46,520 nt of DNA from the NCBI GenBank assembly GCA_030836185.1, contig JAURQH010000009.1, positions 1 to 46,520 on the forward strand, in the 5' to 3' direction. The first letter of the stretch is position 1. Every line of letters starts with the position of its first letter. The translations under genes and the position numbers were made by a program. Below are positions 9,145-19,188 of this stretch, in pieces. Source of the stretch: Planctomycetota bacterium (lineage in GTDB: Bacteria; Planctomycetota; Planctomycetia; Planctomycetales; Planctomycetaceae). The notes beneath the pieces were generated by a model that made no database searches, was not told the origin of the DNA, and worked only from the letters and a program-made list of their open reading frames with translations.

Positions 9145-9515
9145 GGGACTGCCCTCCTTTGTGCGGGAAAGTGACTCGTGATTCCGACTCTTACAGAACT
9201 CACAAACGTCAAAGGAATCCTATGCAGCCACCATGCCAATGGTAGCCCCTTATTTCTTGGAATATTCGTAAGTCCTTCAACTCCATGAAGATAGGAGGCC
9301 GTTGCAGTCCCTGCATTGATTAGACAATTGCCCGAACGGCAAGGTTCGGACTGTCACATTTACAGACACTGTTGCAGAAAAGAGGAGATCTGTGTCAGTT
9401 TGACGCACTTACCACGACTTCATGCTCAAAATGCCTGCTTGAACTGAGCGAGTATTACCGACAAGATGGCGTTTCCTCATTTGTAACAAGTCGGTCTTTC
9501 ACAGGAGTTTGTCTC
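9145..9515. other. Intergenic region before a sulfatase gene
   Basis: No gene is supported here. The frame of the downstream sulfatase extends back to 9372, but that part has no protein-like features and the true start is at 9516. A 6-bp hairpin (CCGAAC at 9332-9337, GTTCGG at 9344-9349) is present. No clear promoter was found. Confidence 0.5.
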
Positions 9516-11069
9516 GTGAAGCGTCTCACTCGATATGCGTTTTTTCTAGTCATCTGCGGATACGCTTTCTGTCCGGTCCAATCTTTGGTCGCGGCAGAAC
9601 GCCCTAATATTGTCTTCATCTTTTCAGATGACCATGCCGCCCAGTCAATCTCGGCTTACGGCTCAAAGATCAATACAACTCCGAATCTGGACCGCATCGG
9701 CAATGGTGGAACAATTTTTGAAAATTGCTTTTGTACGAATTCCATTTGTGGACCAAGCCGAGCGGTCATTCTGACGGGAAAGCATTCGCACATTAACGGA
9801 TTTGTTCGCAATGGCAATCGGTTTGATGGATCGCAGCAGACCTTTCCCAAATTATTGCGGAAAGCCGGATACCAAACGGCGATGGTGGGCAAATGGCACC
9901 TTGGCACCGACCCGACCGGGTTTGATTATTGGCACGTGTTGAAAGGCCAAGGCCCGTATTACAATCCACCGATGATCGAAAACGGTCAACAGGTCAAACA
10001 TGTCGGCTATACGACCGACATCATCACCGACATCACGCTCGACTGGTTGAAGGAAAAGCGGGACGACGACAAACCGTTCATGCTGATGTTTCAACACAAA
10101 GCGCCGCATCGCAATTGGCAGCCCGGCCCCAAACATCTGACGATGTACGATGATGTGACAATCCCCGAACCGCCGACGTTGTTCGACGATTACATCGGAC
10201 GAGGAACAGCAGCCAAGACGCAGGATATGTCGATTGAAAAGACGATGACAGCCTATGACCTGAAGCTCACTCCACCGCGAAACCTCACTCCCGAACAGCT
10301 AGAAACCTGGAACGCCGCGTACGGCCCGAAAAATAAAGCGTTTGAAGAAGCGAAGCTGACGGGCAAAGATTTGATTCGCTGGAAGTATCAGCGCTACATC
10401 AAAGATTATCTGCGTTGTGTGGCTTCGGTTGACGACAACGTGGGGCGTGTCTTGGACTATCTCGATGAAACCGGTCTGGCAGACAATACGATTGTGATTT
10501 ACTCGTCAGATCAAGGATTCTATCTGGGTGAGCACGGTTGGTTCGACAAACGATTCATGTATGAAGAATCGTATCGGATGCCATTGATGGTTCGCTGGCC
10601 CGGCGTGACAAAGCCCGGCACTCGAAGTGATGAACTGGTTTCCAATCTCGATTTTGCAGAAACTTTTCTCGACATTGCTGGTGCCGACATTCCCGCCGAT
10701 ATGCAGGGTCGCTCACTCGTTCCCGTGATCAAAGGGAAGACGCCACAAGATTGGCGGACTGCTTTATATTATCACTATTATGAGTATCCGGGACCGCACA
10801 GTGTGCGTCGTCATTTCGGTGTCCGTACCAAAGAGCATAAGCTGATGCACTACTACAATCTCGATGAATACGAATTGTACGATATGCAGAGAGACCCGGA
10901 CGAACTCAATAGCGTTTACGACGATCCGAATTATGAGAAGGTTGCCAATGATCTCAAACGACGTATCAAAGAGTTTCAGGATCTCTACCAGGTACCCGAC
11001 GACAGCGGAACGGTCACCAAAGATGGCAAGGTGATCAAAGGGGCCAAACCGGGTGCTAAGAAAACCTGA
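9516..11069 (+). CDS. Secreted sulfatase
   Basis: Sulfatases hydrolyse sulfate esters; planctomycetes typically use many of them on algal sulfated polysaccharides. I chose the GTG at 9516-9518 (517 residues), which follows CAGGAG and starts a clear signal peptide (about 1-27, a hydrophobic stretch then SLVAAERPN). The metal site IVFIFSDDH follows, and the C-x-P-S-R motif appears as [11 protein letters not shown], whose cysteine at about 78 would be converted to formylglycine. Other family marks are GKWHLG and the late [22 protein letters not shown]. The C-terminus ends in a basic stretch. A terminator lies 22 bases after the stop. The substrate cannot be deduced. Confidence 0.92.
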   Translation: MKRLTRYAFFLVICGYAFCPVQSLVAAERPNIVFIFSDDHAAQSISAYGSKINTTPNLDRIGNGGTIFENCFCTNSICGPSRAVILTGKHSHINGFVRNGNRFDGSQQTFPKLLRKAGYQTAMVGKWHLGTDPTGFDYWHVLKGQGPYYNPPMIENGQQVKHVGYTTDIITDITLDWLKEKRDDDKPFMLMFQHKAPHRNWQPGPKHLTMYDDVTIPEPPTLFDDYIGRGTAAKTQDMSIEKTMTAYDLKLTPPRNLTPEQLETWNAAYGPKNKAFEEAKLTGKDLIRWKYQRYIKDYLRCVASVDDNVGRVLDYLDETGLADNTIVIYSSDQGFYLGEHGWFDKRFMYEESYRMPLMVRWPGVTKPGTRSDELVSNLDFAETFLDIAGADIPADMQGRSLVPVIKGKTPQDWRTALYYHYYEYPGPHSVRRHFGVRTKEHKLMHYYNLDEYELYDMQRDPDELNSVYDDPNYEKVANDLKRRIKEFQDLYQVPDDSGTVTKDGKVIKGAKPGAKKT

Positions 11070-11091
11070 TGTCGTACCGCTCTGAATTTCA

Positions 11092-11124
11092 CTCTCGGCA
11101 GATTCATTCTGTCGGGAGTTTTTT
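11092..11124 (+). terminator. Intrinsic terminator after the sulfatase gene
   Basis: CTCTCGGCAG (11092-11101) and CTGTCGGGAG (11109-11118) form a 10-bp stem with two G-U pairs and a 7-base loop, followed by six T residues (11119-11124). Confidence 0.75.
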
Positions 11125-11141
11125 ATGCCTTGAATATTTTC

Positions 11142-12644
11142 TCAAAGTCCTTCGATCAGCTCTATCGCTTTTTTCTCAAATATACCCTGCCAATGAGGGG
11201 CTAACAGGCAGTCGCTATCTTCTTGAGCACCGCCAATGTTTTCCAATTGCTTGGTCGTGGGGGCATAATAGATGTAGCCGTTGGTGTAACCGGCAATGAA
11301 AGTTTTCTCGTGAGGTGAATTCTCTTTCAAATTCAGTCCGATTTGGACGGTCAATTCGCCGGGAAAAGTGAGAAGGCGAAAATCACCCATACGCAAACCA
11401 ACCAGTTCGACATCGAGTGTTCGTGAACCCGCGGCGATATTTTGCGCTTGATGTTTTTTCAACAGACGAAGGTTCGTGTTGACGCGAGTCAGTTGCTCCA
11501 TCGTGATAATATTGCGAATGTAACTTTCCAGGTTACGACGATTCTCGGCGTCGAGCGACGCGAGGTCGGTGCGGTTGATCTTTTTCTCGCGCAGATAGCT
11601 GTGAGAGTAATAAGAAGGGAAGTTTTCCGAGAGTTTGTACTTCACTGCTAAGGGCATAAAAGTCTTCAAGTTCAGACTCGTACCGGTTAGTGATTCTGTA
11701 AGCTTGGTTCGTTCGGACTCCAGTTTGGAAATGGCGTCCTCATAATCGGCACGTGGGAGAGCCAGAGTTTCGTTGAGAACTTTCAAATTATTGACGACGG
11801 TACATTCTGTCTGTCTGAATGCTTTGAGAGTATTGAGGGCGAGTGAATTACCCAAAGGCTCTGCATCACGCGGATGATCGACGTCCTTGTAGTAAACAGG
11901 ATTGATGTCTCCTCCACATCCTTGCAAGAACAAGGCGACACTCCCCTGCCCCAAATTTTCTTCGATGACATCAGACGCAAATCCGGTGATGTCGGCCGTG
12001 TTCAACCCGCCGGGGACACCCTGAATGGGATGACAGGCGAAATTGTAAATGACGGCAACCGGTTCTCCCTGCATGTCGTCGAGTCGGAGCAGACCGATTT
12101 CTGGATCGATGGGACCGACTGAAGCAACTTCTGCATCGGGAGGAAGTGAATAGGCATGCCGGACATCGATCTCGCGACCATCCTTCATGATCAAACGACG
12201 ATTCTCCTGAATTCGATCCTCGTGTCCTGTGCCCGTTCCGACTTTCACGGGAACCATATTGGCGTGAGCCTGTTTGATCACTTTGATCGTTCGTTGATCG
12301 GTGTCTTTTGCAGGGGTCCCGTGACAGTGACTGGCATTCACGATCATGTTGGAGGGAGGAATGCCGAGTGTCTTCTGAATTTCGGTGCGGACTGTCGGCA
12401 AAAAGTCGTCTTTGATGTGTCCGATTTCTCCGATGGCGACGACATCGAGAGCCACAATTGCGGCTGTCGTGGTGCCATCCGAAATCACTATGGCTCTTGC
12501 ATGGAGTCGTCCGTTGGCGGGTCCAGCGGCTTCACTGGTGATATCAATTTTTGCTGCCCCGGCTTTCAATTCTGCTCGGAGATCTGAGCAAGAAATCAGT
12601 GAGAGAAGACAGAGGATCGATTTCAGATAGGGGACGTTGTTCAT
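11142..12644 (-). CDS. Secreted neutral/alkaline ceramidase-like protein
   Basis: The 500-residue protein starts at the ATG at 12642-12644; a TTG five codons earlier is possible. A signal peptide is evident (ILCLLSLISCSDLRAELKAG). The mature part matches the N-terminal catalytic domain of neutral ceramidases: KIDIT, then NASHCHGTP at about 103-111, NFACHPIQGVPGG in the middle and QGCGGDINP. The conserved histidines probably bind zinc. In planctomycetes such proteins are usually annotated as neutral/alkaline non-lysosomal ceramidase family, and their real substrate is not established. The C-terminal immunoglobulin-like domain of true ceramidases is probably absent, since the length is short of about 650 residues. 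It converges with the sulfatase gene. Confidence 0.75.
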   Translation of the reverse strand: MNNVPYLKSILCLLSLISCSDLRAELKAGAAKIDITSEAAGPANGRLHARAIVISDGTTTAAIVALDVVAIGEIGHIKDDFLPTVRTEIQKTLGIPPSNMIVNASHCHGTPAKDTDQRTIKVIKQAHANMVPVKVGTGTGHEDRIQENRRLIMKDGREIDVRHAYSLPPDAEVASVGPIDPEIGLLRLDDMQGEPVAVIYNFACHPIQGVPGGLNTADITGFASDVIEENLGQGSVALFLQGCGGDINPVYYKDVDHPRDAEPLGNSLALNTLKAFRQTECTVVNNLKVLNETLALPRADYEDAISKLESERTKLTESLTGTSLNLKTFMPLAVKYKLSENFPSYYSHSYLREKKINRTDLASLDAENRRNLESYIRNIITMEQLTRVNTNLRLLKKHQAQNIAAGSRTLDVELVGLRMGDFRLLTFPGELTVQIGLNLKENSPHEKTFIAGYTNGYIYYAPTTKQLENIGGAQEDSDCLLAPHWQGIFEKKAIELIEGL

Positions 12645-12871
12645 GATGATCTCGCTCAATATTATTTCAGTGGGTCACTGAAGTTTATCAGAAGCATAGG
12701 GCTGATTTCGAATGTCTCTTTCCAATATGGGAAACAGACGCTGGCATCGATACAATCCGTAGTGGACTGTGACTTTCGACGGGAATCGCTTCAAATCACT
12801 GTTTGGTCCCGCGTTTTTTCGCCGAAAAGCGTACTAGAAGTGTCTTATTTTCCTATCTGAATTGAGCTTTC

Positions 12872-13996
12872 ATGCTGTTTTTTGTTCTGGCCTGTTTCTT
12901 GCCTGCATTTTTCATTGCGGTTAGCTCGACCGCAATGATGCGCCGTATTGCGCCGCGAGTGGGGTTAATCGATCAACCAGCCGAGCGAAAAGTCCATATC
13001 ACGCCGACTCCCATGGGGGGCGGGATCGGGATCTGGTTGGGAGTCATACTGACTGTGGCCAGCGGTCAATTGGTGGTTTGGTGGTTGCTTCAACAACCCG
13101 AACTCCCTGCGTGGTTGCCGGCTGTTGTGAAGCCGCATTTGCCCGGCGTGATGCAACGCTCTCTTCGGCTGTGGCTGATCTTGGGATGTGGGACCGTTTT
13201 GTTTGTCATGGGACTGCTCGATGACAAATATAATCTTTCCTGGAAACCGCGATTAGGGATTCAGTTTCTGGTGGCGATCATATTGGTCTTGGGAGGAGAT
13301 ATCAGAGCAACAGTGTTTGCGCCGATACCGGCCATCGGTATCACGTTTAGTATCATCTGGATCATGCTGTTGATTAACTCGTTCAATTTTCTGGACAACA
13401 TGGATGCGCTTTCCGCGGGGATTGGTCTGATTGCCGCGCTGATGTTCGCGTTTGTCATGCTGACCGGCACGCTGATTCCTCGCTGGTTGGTTTCCGGAAT
13501 GTTGCTGATCCTGTCGGGTTCGTTGTCCGGATTTTTGGTTCACAATCGTCCGCCTGCCAAAATATTTATGGGGGACTCGGGCAGCCAGTTTCTGGGGATG
13601 TTGATGGGCACGCTCACGTTGCTCGGTACGTTTTATGACGAATCAACGGCAAGTCGACATGTGATTTTGGCTCCATTGTGTGTGCTGGCGATTCCGTTGT
13701 ACGACACTTGCTCGGTCATTCTGATTCGCTTGGCTCAAGGCCGTAGTCCCTTTCATCCTGACAAAAGTCATTTTTCACATCGACTGACTGCACTCGGGCT
13801 CTCCAAGCCGAAGGCGGTGATGACGGTGCATCTTGCGACAATCACGACGGGGCTGGGTGGTATTTTGTTGTACCGCGTTCCCGATTGGGCATCGGCCATC
13901 ATCATCGTGGCTTTGATCCTTTGCGTGTTATCGATTGTGGGTATTCTCGAAGCCGCCGTCCTGCATACCTCAAACGATCAGGACGGGGTGAGATGA
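12872..13996 (+). CDS. WecA/TagO-like undecaprenyl-phosphate sugar-1-phosphate transferase
   Basis: This integral membrane enzyme of the MraY/WecA superfamily moves a sugar-1-phosphate (typically GlcNAc-1-P) from a UDP-sugar to undecaprenyl phosphate, the first step of many surface polysaccharides. The 374-residue protein has about ten membrane segments and the family motifs: DQPAERKVH at about 34-42, PMGGGIGIW, LLDDKYNLSWKPR (aspartates 117-118), NFLDNMDALSAG at 172-183, MGDSG at 233-237 and the cytoplasmic HFSHRL at about 300-305. MraY itself is less likely because the DQP-R-H pattern and HFSHR loop are of the WecA/TagO type. The next gene overlaps it by 4 bp and encodes an O-antigen-ligase-like protein, so the pair probably builds a cell-surface glycan. 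Confidence 0.87.
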   Translation: MLFFVLACFLPAFFIAVSSTAMMRRIAPRVGLIDQPAERKVHITPTPMGGGIGIWLGVILTVASGQLVVWWLLQQPELPAWLPAVVKPHLPGVMQRSLRLWLILGCGTVLFVMGLLDDKYNLSWKPRLGIQFLVAIILVLGGDIRATVFAPIPAIGITFSIIWIMLLINSFNFLDNMDALSAGIGLIAALMFAFVMLTGTLIPRWLVSGMLLILSGSLSGFLVHNRPPAKIFMGDSGSQFLGMLMGTLTLLGTFYDESTASRHVILAPLCVLAIPLYDTCSVILIRLAQGRSPFHPDKSHFSHRLTALGLSKPKAVMTVHLATITTGLGGILLYRVPDWASAIIIVALILCVLSIVGILEAAVLHTSNDQDGVR

Positions 13997-16215
13997 CCGA
14001 GAATGAGGACAAGTCCGTCGAAGTTTCCGCTGACGCGGAGGCGTCTCCTTGGCTGATTCCACTTATGTTAGGGGTGTTGTTGACCTGGCGGTGGATGTTG
14101 CCAGTCGAAAGCGCAGTTCTGGGGGAGACGTTATGGATCTCTCAGCTTTCGCTTGTTCTGCCCCCTGTCTGTGCCGCCTGGTTTTGGAAACAACGTGGTG
14201 CTTCCCTCCTCTGGAATCGACAAGACACACTTTTGTGGGTGATCGTGATCGGGCATTGGTGTTCATTGTGTTGGTTACTGAAAGCGGGTGGCGACTTAAG
14301 AGCCGCGTTGAATCTTTGTTGGGAATGGACGGCAATCGGTTGCACTTACTTCTCAATTCGACAATCACTTCGTACGAAAGAAGCAAAAAGCGACCTGTTG
14401 CGGTTGGTCATGGTCATTGGAATAGGTATGGCGGGGATTGGGTTGTGGCAACATTTTGTCGCTTATCGATTCGTTCTGTCCGACTATCGAACGATGCAGC
14501 AAAGTTACGATGAATTGTCTCAGAAAGCGGCTTCGGGCATGCTCTCTCGCTTGGAACAGGATGAATTTCGCCAACTGGAACTCGACTTTCAGGAAATGAA
14601 TGTCCCGACGGCGGGCCCATCGAGAGAAATGTTTGAACGTCGTTTAGCCGATAACCGACAGCCAGTTGGCCGATGGGCGCTCACCAATTCACTCGGCGGT
14701 TTGTTGGCTGTCATCACTGTGTTGTTGGTGGCAGCGGTGATGACAAATTCTGGTCCACGTTTGATGGTCATGCCTCTTCTCGCGATGGTGATTTACTGTC
14801 TCTACGAAACTCATAGTCGCACGGCACAAGCCGCCACCGGTATCGGGATTTTAATGCTGATTGTGGAGAAGTATGGCTCGGTGGCTCATCTTCGACGAAT
14901 TCGCTTTGGACTTTTGGGAGGTATCGGACTTTTTGGATCATTGCTGGTGCTTTATGGTCTTCGAAATCTTGACGAGATCAGTTATGACTCGCATTTTGCG
15001 CTCCGGTCGTTGCAGTTTCGCCTCCAATATTGGGTTGGTTCTGCGCGGGCTCTTGGAGAATCACTTTTATTTGGCACAGGCCCCGGAAATTTTCGTCAGG
15101 GGTATCTCCACCACAAGTTGGCAGCTTCGAGTGAGCAGATCGCCGATCCTCACAACGCCATCCTGGATGTCTGGGCCAATGGAGGTTTCATGGCATTGCT
15201 GGGCTTGTTACTACTGGGAGGTTTATTTCTCAAACGGTATTTACAATCCGAAAAGATGTCACCTCCCGTTGATCAGCCAGTTGTCTTTCAAGGTTGGTTG
15301 TCGTCTCCCTGGTTTTTGGGGGCGGAACTCGCATTGCTGGGGTTGTTCCTTGGGCAATTACTGACCACCGGTGTCGCGGATTGGGAGCTTGTCGCATTAG
15401 TGATTGCGGTCCCTGTTTTCGATGTGATGTTTCAGTCGTTGAGTTTGAAGCTGCCATTACAAATTGTCAGAATCAGTCTTCTTGTTTTGGGGATACACTT
15501 GATGGGAGCCGGCGGGATGGAGATGCCGGGAATCGTTTTGTTGGGGCTCGCGTTATTGGCGACCTCCGGCAATCAATCGGAGCAATGTTGTTTGACTTCG
15601 TTGAGGCGCTTATTGCTGACGGGTGCTGGTTCGGTCGTGCTGGCGGTATTGATGTGGATCACCACGACTGGTCCTACGAGATATTCGGCAATGGAAATGA
15701 CGAAGGCCACTTCTGCCTGGATGTTGGAGGGAGATTCGGCCTCTGCGCGAGAATCCTTTTTACGAGCAGCAGCAGCCGACCGATACTCGGCCGATCCGTG
15801 GCGGTCACTTGGTGAACTGGAGTATTCGATCTGGAAGATGACTCCCGAAAAGACAGTCCCCTTTGAACGAGCGCACGAGGCTTGGTCCAAAGCCGCGGGG
15901 CGTAACCCACACTCATCGCGAGACGACATTCGACGTGCAAGTGCTTATTGGTCGGCTTATCAACTGACAAAAAACTCTGAAATGGCCGAAAAAGCTGTTC
16001 AATGGTATCAGTTGGCCGACCAGAAAATGCCTCATGACGAGCGAATTATCAGCAGTCTTGCATTGGCGGCCGATGCTGCTGATTTCGCAGAAATCTCTCG
16101 GAAATTCGCAAAAGAAGCTCTCGAAATTGATGAGATCAGTCGTAAGAACGGGCATTGGGAGAAAATGCTTTCGGACAAACTTCGTTTGCAGATGGAAGCC
16201 ATCTCCTCGAAGTGA
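13993..16215 (+). CDS. O-antigen ligase/polymerase-like membrane protein with C-terminal TPR region
   Basis: The 740-residue protein starts at an ATG overlapping the preceding stop (ATGA). It has an N-terminal multi-pass membrane region (about 12 helices to residue 570), including the Wzy_C/O-antigen-ligase signature FGTGPGNFRQGYLHH at about 358-372 followed by DPHNAILDVWANGG, a large polar loop typical of the family. The last 160 residues are soluble, with TPR-like helices (SARESFLRAAAADRYSADPW, AHEAWSKAAGRNP, KAVQWYQLADQKMPHDERI). Such proteins polymerise or ligate lipid-linked sugar chains in the periplasm. Co-expression with the WecA-like enzyme supports a role in a surface polysaccharide; ligase versus polymerase cannot be decided. 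Confidence 0.82.
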   Translation: MTENEDKSVEVSADAEASPWLIPLMLGVLLTWRWMLPVESAVLGETLWISQLSLVLPPVCAAWFWKQRGASLLWNRQDTLLWVIVIGHWCSLCWLLKAGGDLRAALNLCWEWTAIGCTYFSIRQSLRTKEAKSDLLRLVMVIGIGMAGIGLWQHFVAYRFVLSDYRTMQQSYDELSQKAASGMLSRLEQDEFRQLELDFQEMNVPTAGPSREMFERRLADNRQPVGRWALTNSLGGLLAVITVLLVAAVMTNSGPRLMVMPLLAMVIYCLYETHSRTAQAATGIGILMLIVEKYGSVAHLRRIRFGLLGGIGLFGSLLVLYGLRNLDEISYDSHFALRSLQFRLQYWVGSARALGESLLFGTGPGNFRQGYLHHKLAASSEQIADPHNAILDVWANGGFMALLGLLLLGGLFLKRYLQSEKMSPPVDQPVVFQGWLSSPWFLGAELALLGLFLGQLLTTGVADWELVALVIAVPVFDVMFQSLSLKLPLQIVRISLLVLGIHLMGAGGMEMPGIVLLGLALLATSGNQSEQCCLTSLRRLLLTGAGSVVLAVLMWITTTGPTRYSAMEMTKATSAWMLEGDSASARESFLRAAAADRYSADPWRSLGELEYSIWKMTPEKTVPFERAHEAWSKAAGRNPHSSRDDIRRASAYWSAYQLTKNSEMAEKAVQWYQLADQKMPHDERIISSLALAADAADFAEISRKFAKEALEIDEISRKNGHWEKMLSDKLRLQMEAISSK

Positions 16216-16297
16216 ATTTCTGGGGAATATTTGATTCCTGAGAGGATCTCTCGATAGATGATGGGGCTACTGGCTTTCGACGGAAGCAACACCCTCC

Positions 16298-16303
16298 TAC
16301 AAT
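16298..16303 (+). promoter_or_regulatory. Possible -10 element (TACAAT) before the DUF1573 gene
   Basis: TACAAT matches the -10 consensus at 5 of 6 positions and lies 72 bases before the start codon. The -35 candidate, TTCGAC at 16276-16281 with a 16-base spacer, is weak. Confidence 0.3.
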
Positions 16304-16375
16304 GAAGATCATCATTTAACATTCAGGTTAGTGTCCTTTTAGAACACCGGATTTTAAGTTCGGGAGAATCAATCG

Positions 16376-17545
16376 ATGGATGGAAAAGCTGTCATCACTA
16401 TTTTGCTGATCGTACTGGCGTCTTTGGGACTCACGGCGTGGTTGGATTACAGTAATTTGGCGGAAACCCCCAAAGTTGATCCCTCCAAAGGGTACGCCGA
16501 TGATACTGGCGCGCCTGAGCTGGATGAGGACGAAAAACGTCCCAAAGCGGTGGCCGATGAATTGCTGCACGAGTTTGGTTCGATGGAGTTAGGTGACAAA
16601 GGCAGCTACACATTTCAAATTAAGAATGAGGGTGAAGATGTTCTGAAGATTTCCAAAGGAGCCTCCACTTGTAAATGTACTGTCAGTGATTTGCCATCGA
16701 ATGAAATTGCGCCTGGGGAGACTGCCGAAGTCGTTTTGGAGTGGACACCGAAATCAAAATCGCGGAACTTCTCTCAACAGGCAAAAATCTGGACCAACGA
16801 CCCCGAGAATCGATCACTTGATTTTCGAGTCCAAGGTCTCGTTGACGACAAACTCAATCGAGCCCCAGAAGGTGATTTGGCCGCGGGCAGTTTACAGGAA
16901 GGAGTCGAAGCCTCCACTCGCTTGAGAATATTTTCTCGGTTGGTCGACGAAATTCTCGAGCCAGAAATTATCTATGATGGCGAAACATTGACATTTGAAG
17001 TGAAGCCGTTGGAAGAAGTCGATCAGAAAGAATTAGAGACAAAGAATGGATACGCGATCTTTGTGACTGTCGCTTCGGCTGCCCCTGTCGGGAACAATCG
17101 TGAACTGTTTAGCTTCAAAACCAAAGTCGGTGATGAAGTCATTGAAGAACAGGTTGCTGTCACTTATACGAGACTCGGCCCCATTCGAATCATGCCACTT
17201 CCGAATACGGTGTTTTTTGAACAAGCCGGCTTGGTTGATTTTCGGCGATTTGATGCCAAGGAGGGTAAAGTTCAAGAAGTGACCTTGTTGATCGATAATC
17301 CTCCTGATGATGCGGAGATCAAAGTTTCATTGTCAGAGAATGAGTTAGAGGAAATGAAAGTGACCGTTGAGCCGAAAACGGAACTCAAGCTCAAAGGGAA
17401 ACAGGCCTTTCGCATTGTTTTTGAAATTCCTCCAGGGACTCCTCCGATGAACCATGCACGCAGTACGGCTCCGAAGATCGTTTTCAAAACAACGCATCCC
17501 GAGGTGACAGAAGTGGTCTTACATGCCGAGGTTCACTCGAGGTAA
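16376..17545 (+). CDS. Membrane-anchored DUF1573 (ASH-like beta-sandwich) protein
   Basis: The 389-residue protein opens with one hydrophobic segment (ITILLIVLASLGLTAWL, about 7-23), which anchors it or acts as an uncleaved signal. A DUF1573 domain follows at about 60-155: HEFGSMELGDKGSYTFQIKN, then GASTCKCTVSDLP and the late EIAPGETAEVVLEWTPKS. The CKC pair in this domain is typical. The second half is beta-rich (GPIRIMPLPNTVFFEQ; REVTL-like strands) and may hold one or two further Ig-like folds. DUF1573 proteins are probably protein-binding and abundant in planctomycetes and Bacteroidetes. The start is supported by GGGAG upstream. The tetraheme lipoprotein gene follows after 83 bases on the same strand, suggesting co-expression in the periplasm. 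Confidence 0.78.
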   Translation: MDGKAVITILLIVLASLGLTAWLDYSNLAETPKVDPSKGYADDTGAPELDEDEKRPKAVADELLHEFGSMELGDKGSYTFQIKNEGEDVLKISKGASTCKCTVSDLPSNEIAPGETAEVVLEWTPKSKSRNFSQQAKIWTNDPENRSLDFRVQGLVDDKLNRAPEGDLAAGSLQEGVEASTRLRIFSRLVDEILEPEIIYDGETLTFEVKPLEEVDQKELETKNGYAIFVTVASAAPVGNNRELFSFKTKVGDEVIEEQVAVTYTRLGPIRIMPLPNTVFFEQAGLVDFRRFDAKEGKVQEVTLLIDNPPDDAEIKVSLSENELEEMKVTVEPKTELKLKGKQAFRIVFEIPPGTPPMNHARSTAPKIVFKTTHPEVTEVVLHAEVHSR

Positions 17546-17628
17546 TCAGTCTGGATGTTTTATTGTGAGGTTGAAGGATCTGACACGTTTTGCTGACAAA
17601 GCAACACATCAAGGAGGAGTCTTTTCTC

Positions 17629-19170
17629 ATGCGAATCATTGCCCGTCACTGCACTATGTTATTCGTCGTTTGTAGCTTACTGGTTGGCTGTAACAACGAC
17701 GATTCTACCGAGTCTTCGAGTGCGGCGGAAACCGACGCCAGCACGGAGTCTGCGGTTGCGGTCACACCTCTTTTAGAGGACTGGGAAAAACCGGCAGTCG
17801 CATTTTTATTGACGGGTGAACAACACGGTTATCTTGAACCGTGCGGCTGCTCAGAAACTCAGTCAGGAGGTGTTGCCCGTCGGCATGACCTTCTGAAACA
17901 AATGATCAAACGCGATTGGGCCGTCACGGGGCTCGATCTTGGTGGCACTTTGAAACGCTCGCGCTTGCAGTCAAAAATCAAGTTTGATGCGGTGCTTCGC
18001 GCTTTGCGAGAGATGAATTATGCGGGTTTGAATTTAGGGCCGGAGGAACTAGCGCTGGGTGCTGAGGAAATGCTCACTCGATTCGATCCCAACGGAAAAC
18101 CGGAAGAGGATCTCCCGTTTTTGAGCGCGAATGTGACCTTGTTTGGCTCGCCAGAACTGGGCGTACCACAGCGTTATCGAGTCTATGAAGTCAACGGAAT
18201 CAAAATTGGCGTGACGTCGATTGTCAGTCCCAAGCTGACGGTCGACAATCCTTATCTGAATGGCGATCTCACAGTTGCCGAGCCGATGGAGTCTTTAGCT
18301 CCTGTTGTCGAATCACTTATGTCTGAATCGCCCGATCTGTTGGTCTTGTTATCGCACGCCGACACCGAAGAAACGCGTGCCTTGATTCAAAAGTTCCCTC
18401 AGTTTCATCTCGTGGTTTCTGCGGGTGGCTATGAAGACCCTGAATTTGCTCCCAAGTATGAAGGGGAGACCATGTTGCTGCATGTTGGACAGAAAGGAAA
18501 GTACACGGGTGTCGTCGGTTTCTATCCAGATGCTGAGAAGAAACTGAAATTTGAATTGGTCGATCTCGACCGTCACCGTTTCAAAAATACCTCCGAGATG
18601 GTTGACGTGATGCGATATTATCAGGGACGATTGAAAGACGAAGATGTCGTCACTCGTGATCCCTCGATTTCTCACCCGAGTGGATACAAGTTTGTGGGAG
18701 TCAGCGATTGTGCCAAGTGCCATACAAAGGCGCATGCGAAGTGGAGCGAAAGTCGGCATGCTCATGCGTTTGAAAGCTTGCTGAAAGGTGGCAAAGAATA
18801 TGAGGGGGAATGGGTTTCCCGAATCCACGATCCCGAATGTCTTGTCTGTCACACAACGGGTTGGTCACAGACCCATTATTCACGATTTGATTCTGGTTAT
18901 CTTTCACAGGAAGCAACATCGCATTTGCTTCACCAGCAATGCGAAAACTGTCACGGGCCGGGCAGTCATCACGGTGAACTGGAAGCACAATACAAAGCGG
19001 ATCGTAAGTCGGTCGAGTTTGAACAGTTGCTGCAAGGACGTCGCGAAGTACAGTTGACTGAAGTCAAAGCTGTGAAAACGGTCTGTATCCGCTGTCACGA
19101 TGGTGATAACAGTCCCAAATTTGAGTTTGAAAAATATTGGGAAAAGGTCAAACATCCGGGTCGCGATTGA
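17629..19170 (+). CDS. Lipoprotein with a phosphoesterase-like domain and a tetraheme cytochrome c domain
   Basis: The ATG at 17629 is preceded by AAGGAGGAG; the frame extends 13 codons upstream but that start is poorer. The 513-residue protein has a lipobox (LLVGC, Cys21), so it is likely anchored in a membrane facing the periplasm. Residues 50-330 resemble the metallophosphatase domain of the 5'-nucleotidase/UshA family (AFLLTGEQHGYLEPCGC, IVSPKL, LLVLLSHADTEE), but the usual GNHEFD motif reads NLGPEELALG and the DxH motif reads GEQHG, so the metal site looks lost. The C-terminal part carries four CxxCH heme sites at about 361, 404, 438 and 486, in a cytochrome c554-like arrangement with extra histidines (SRHAHAF, GSHHGE) as possible axial ligands. 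An electron-transfer role is inferred; partners are unknown. Confidence 0.82.
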   Translation: MRIIARHCTMLFVVCSLLVGCNNDDSTESSSAAETDASTESAVAVTPLLEDWEKPAVAFLLTGEQHGYLEPCGCSETQSGGVARRHDLLKQMIKRDWAVTGLDLGGTLKRSRLQSKIKFDAVLRALREMNYAGLNLGPEELALGAEEMLTRFDPNGKPEEDLPFLSANVTLFGSPELGVPQRYRVYEVNGIKIGVTSIVSPKLTVDNPYLNGDLTVAEPMESLAPVVESLMSESPDLLVLLSHADTEETRALIQKFPQFHLVVSAGGYEDPEFAPKYEGETMLLHVGQKGKYTGVVGFYPDAEKKLKFELVDLDRHRFKNTSEMVDVMRYYQGRLKDEDVVTRDPSISHPSGYKFVGVSDCAKCHTKAHAKWSESRHAHAFESLLKGGKEYEGEWVSRIHDPECLVCHTTGWSQTHYSRFDSGYLSQEATSHLLHQQCENCHGPGSHHGELEAQYKADRKSVEFEQLLQGRREVQLTEVKAVKTVCIRCHDGDNSPKFEFEKYWEKVKHPGRD

Positions 19171-19188
19171 GGATGAGGTTGAGTTGGC

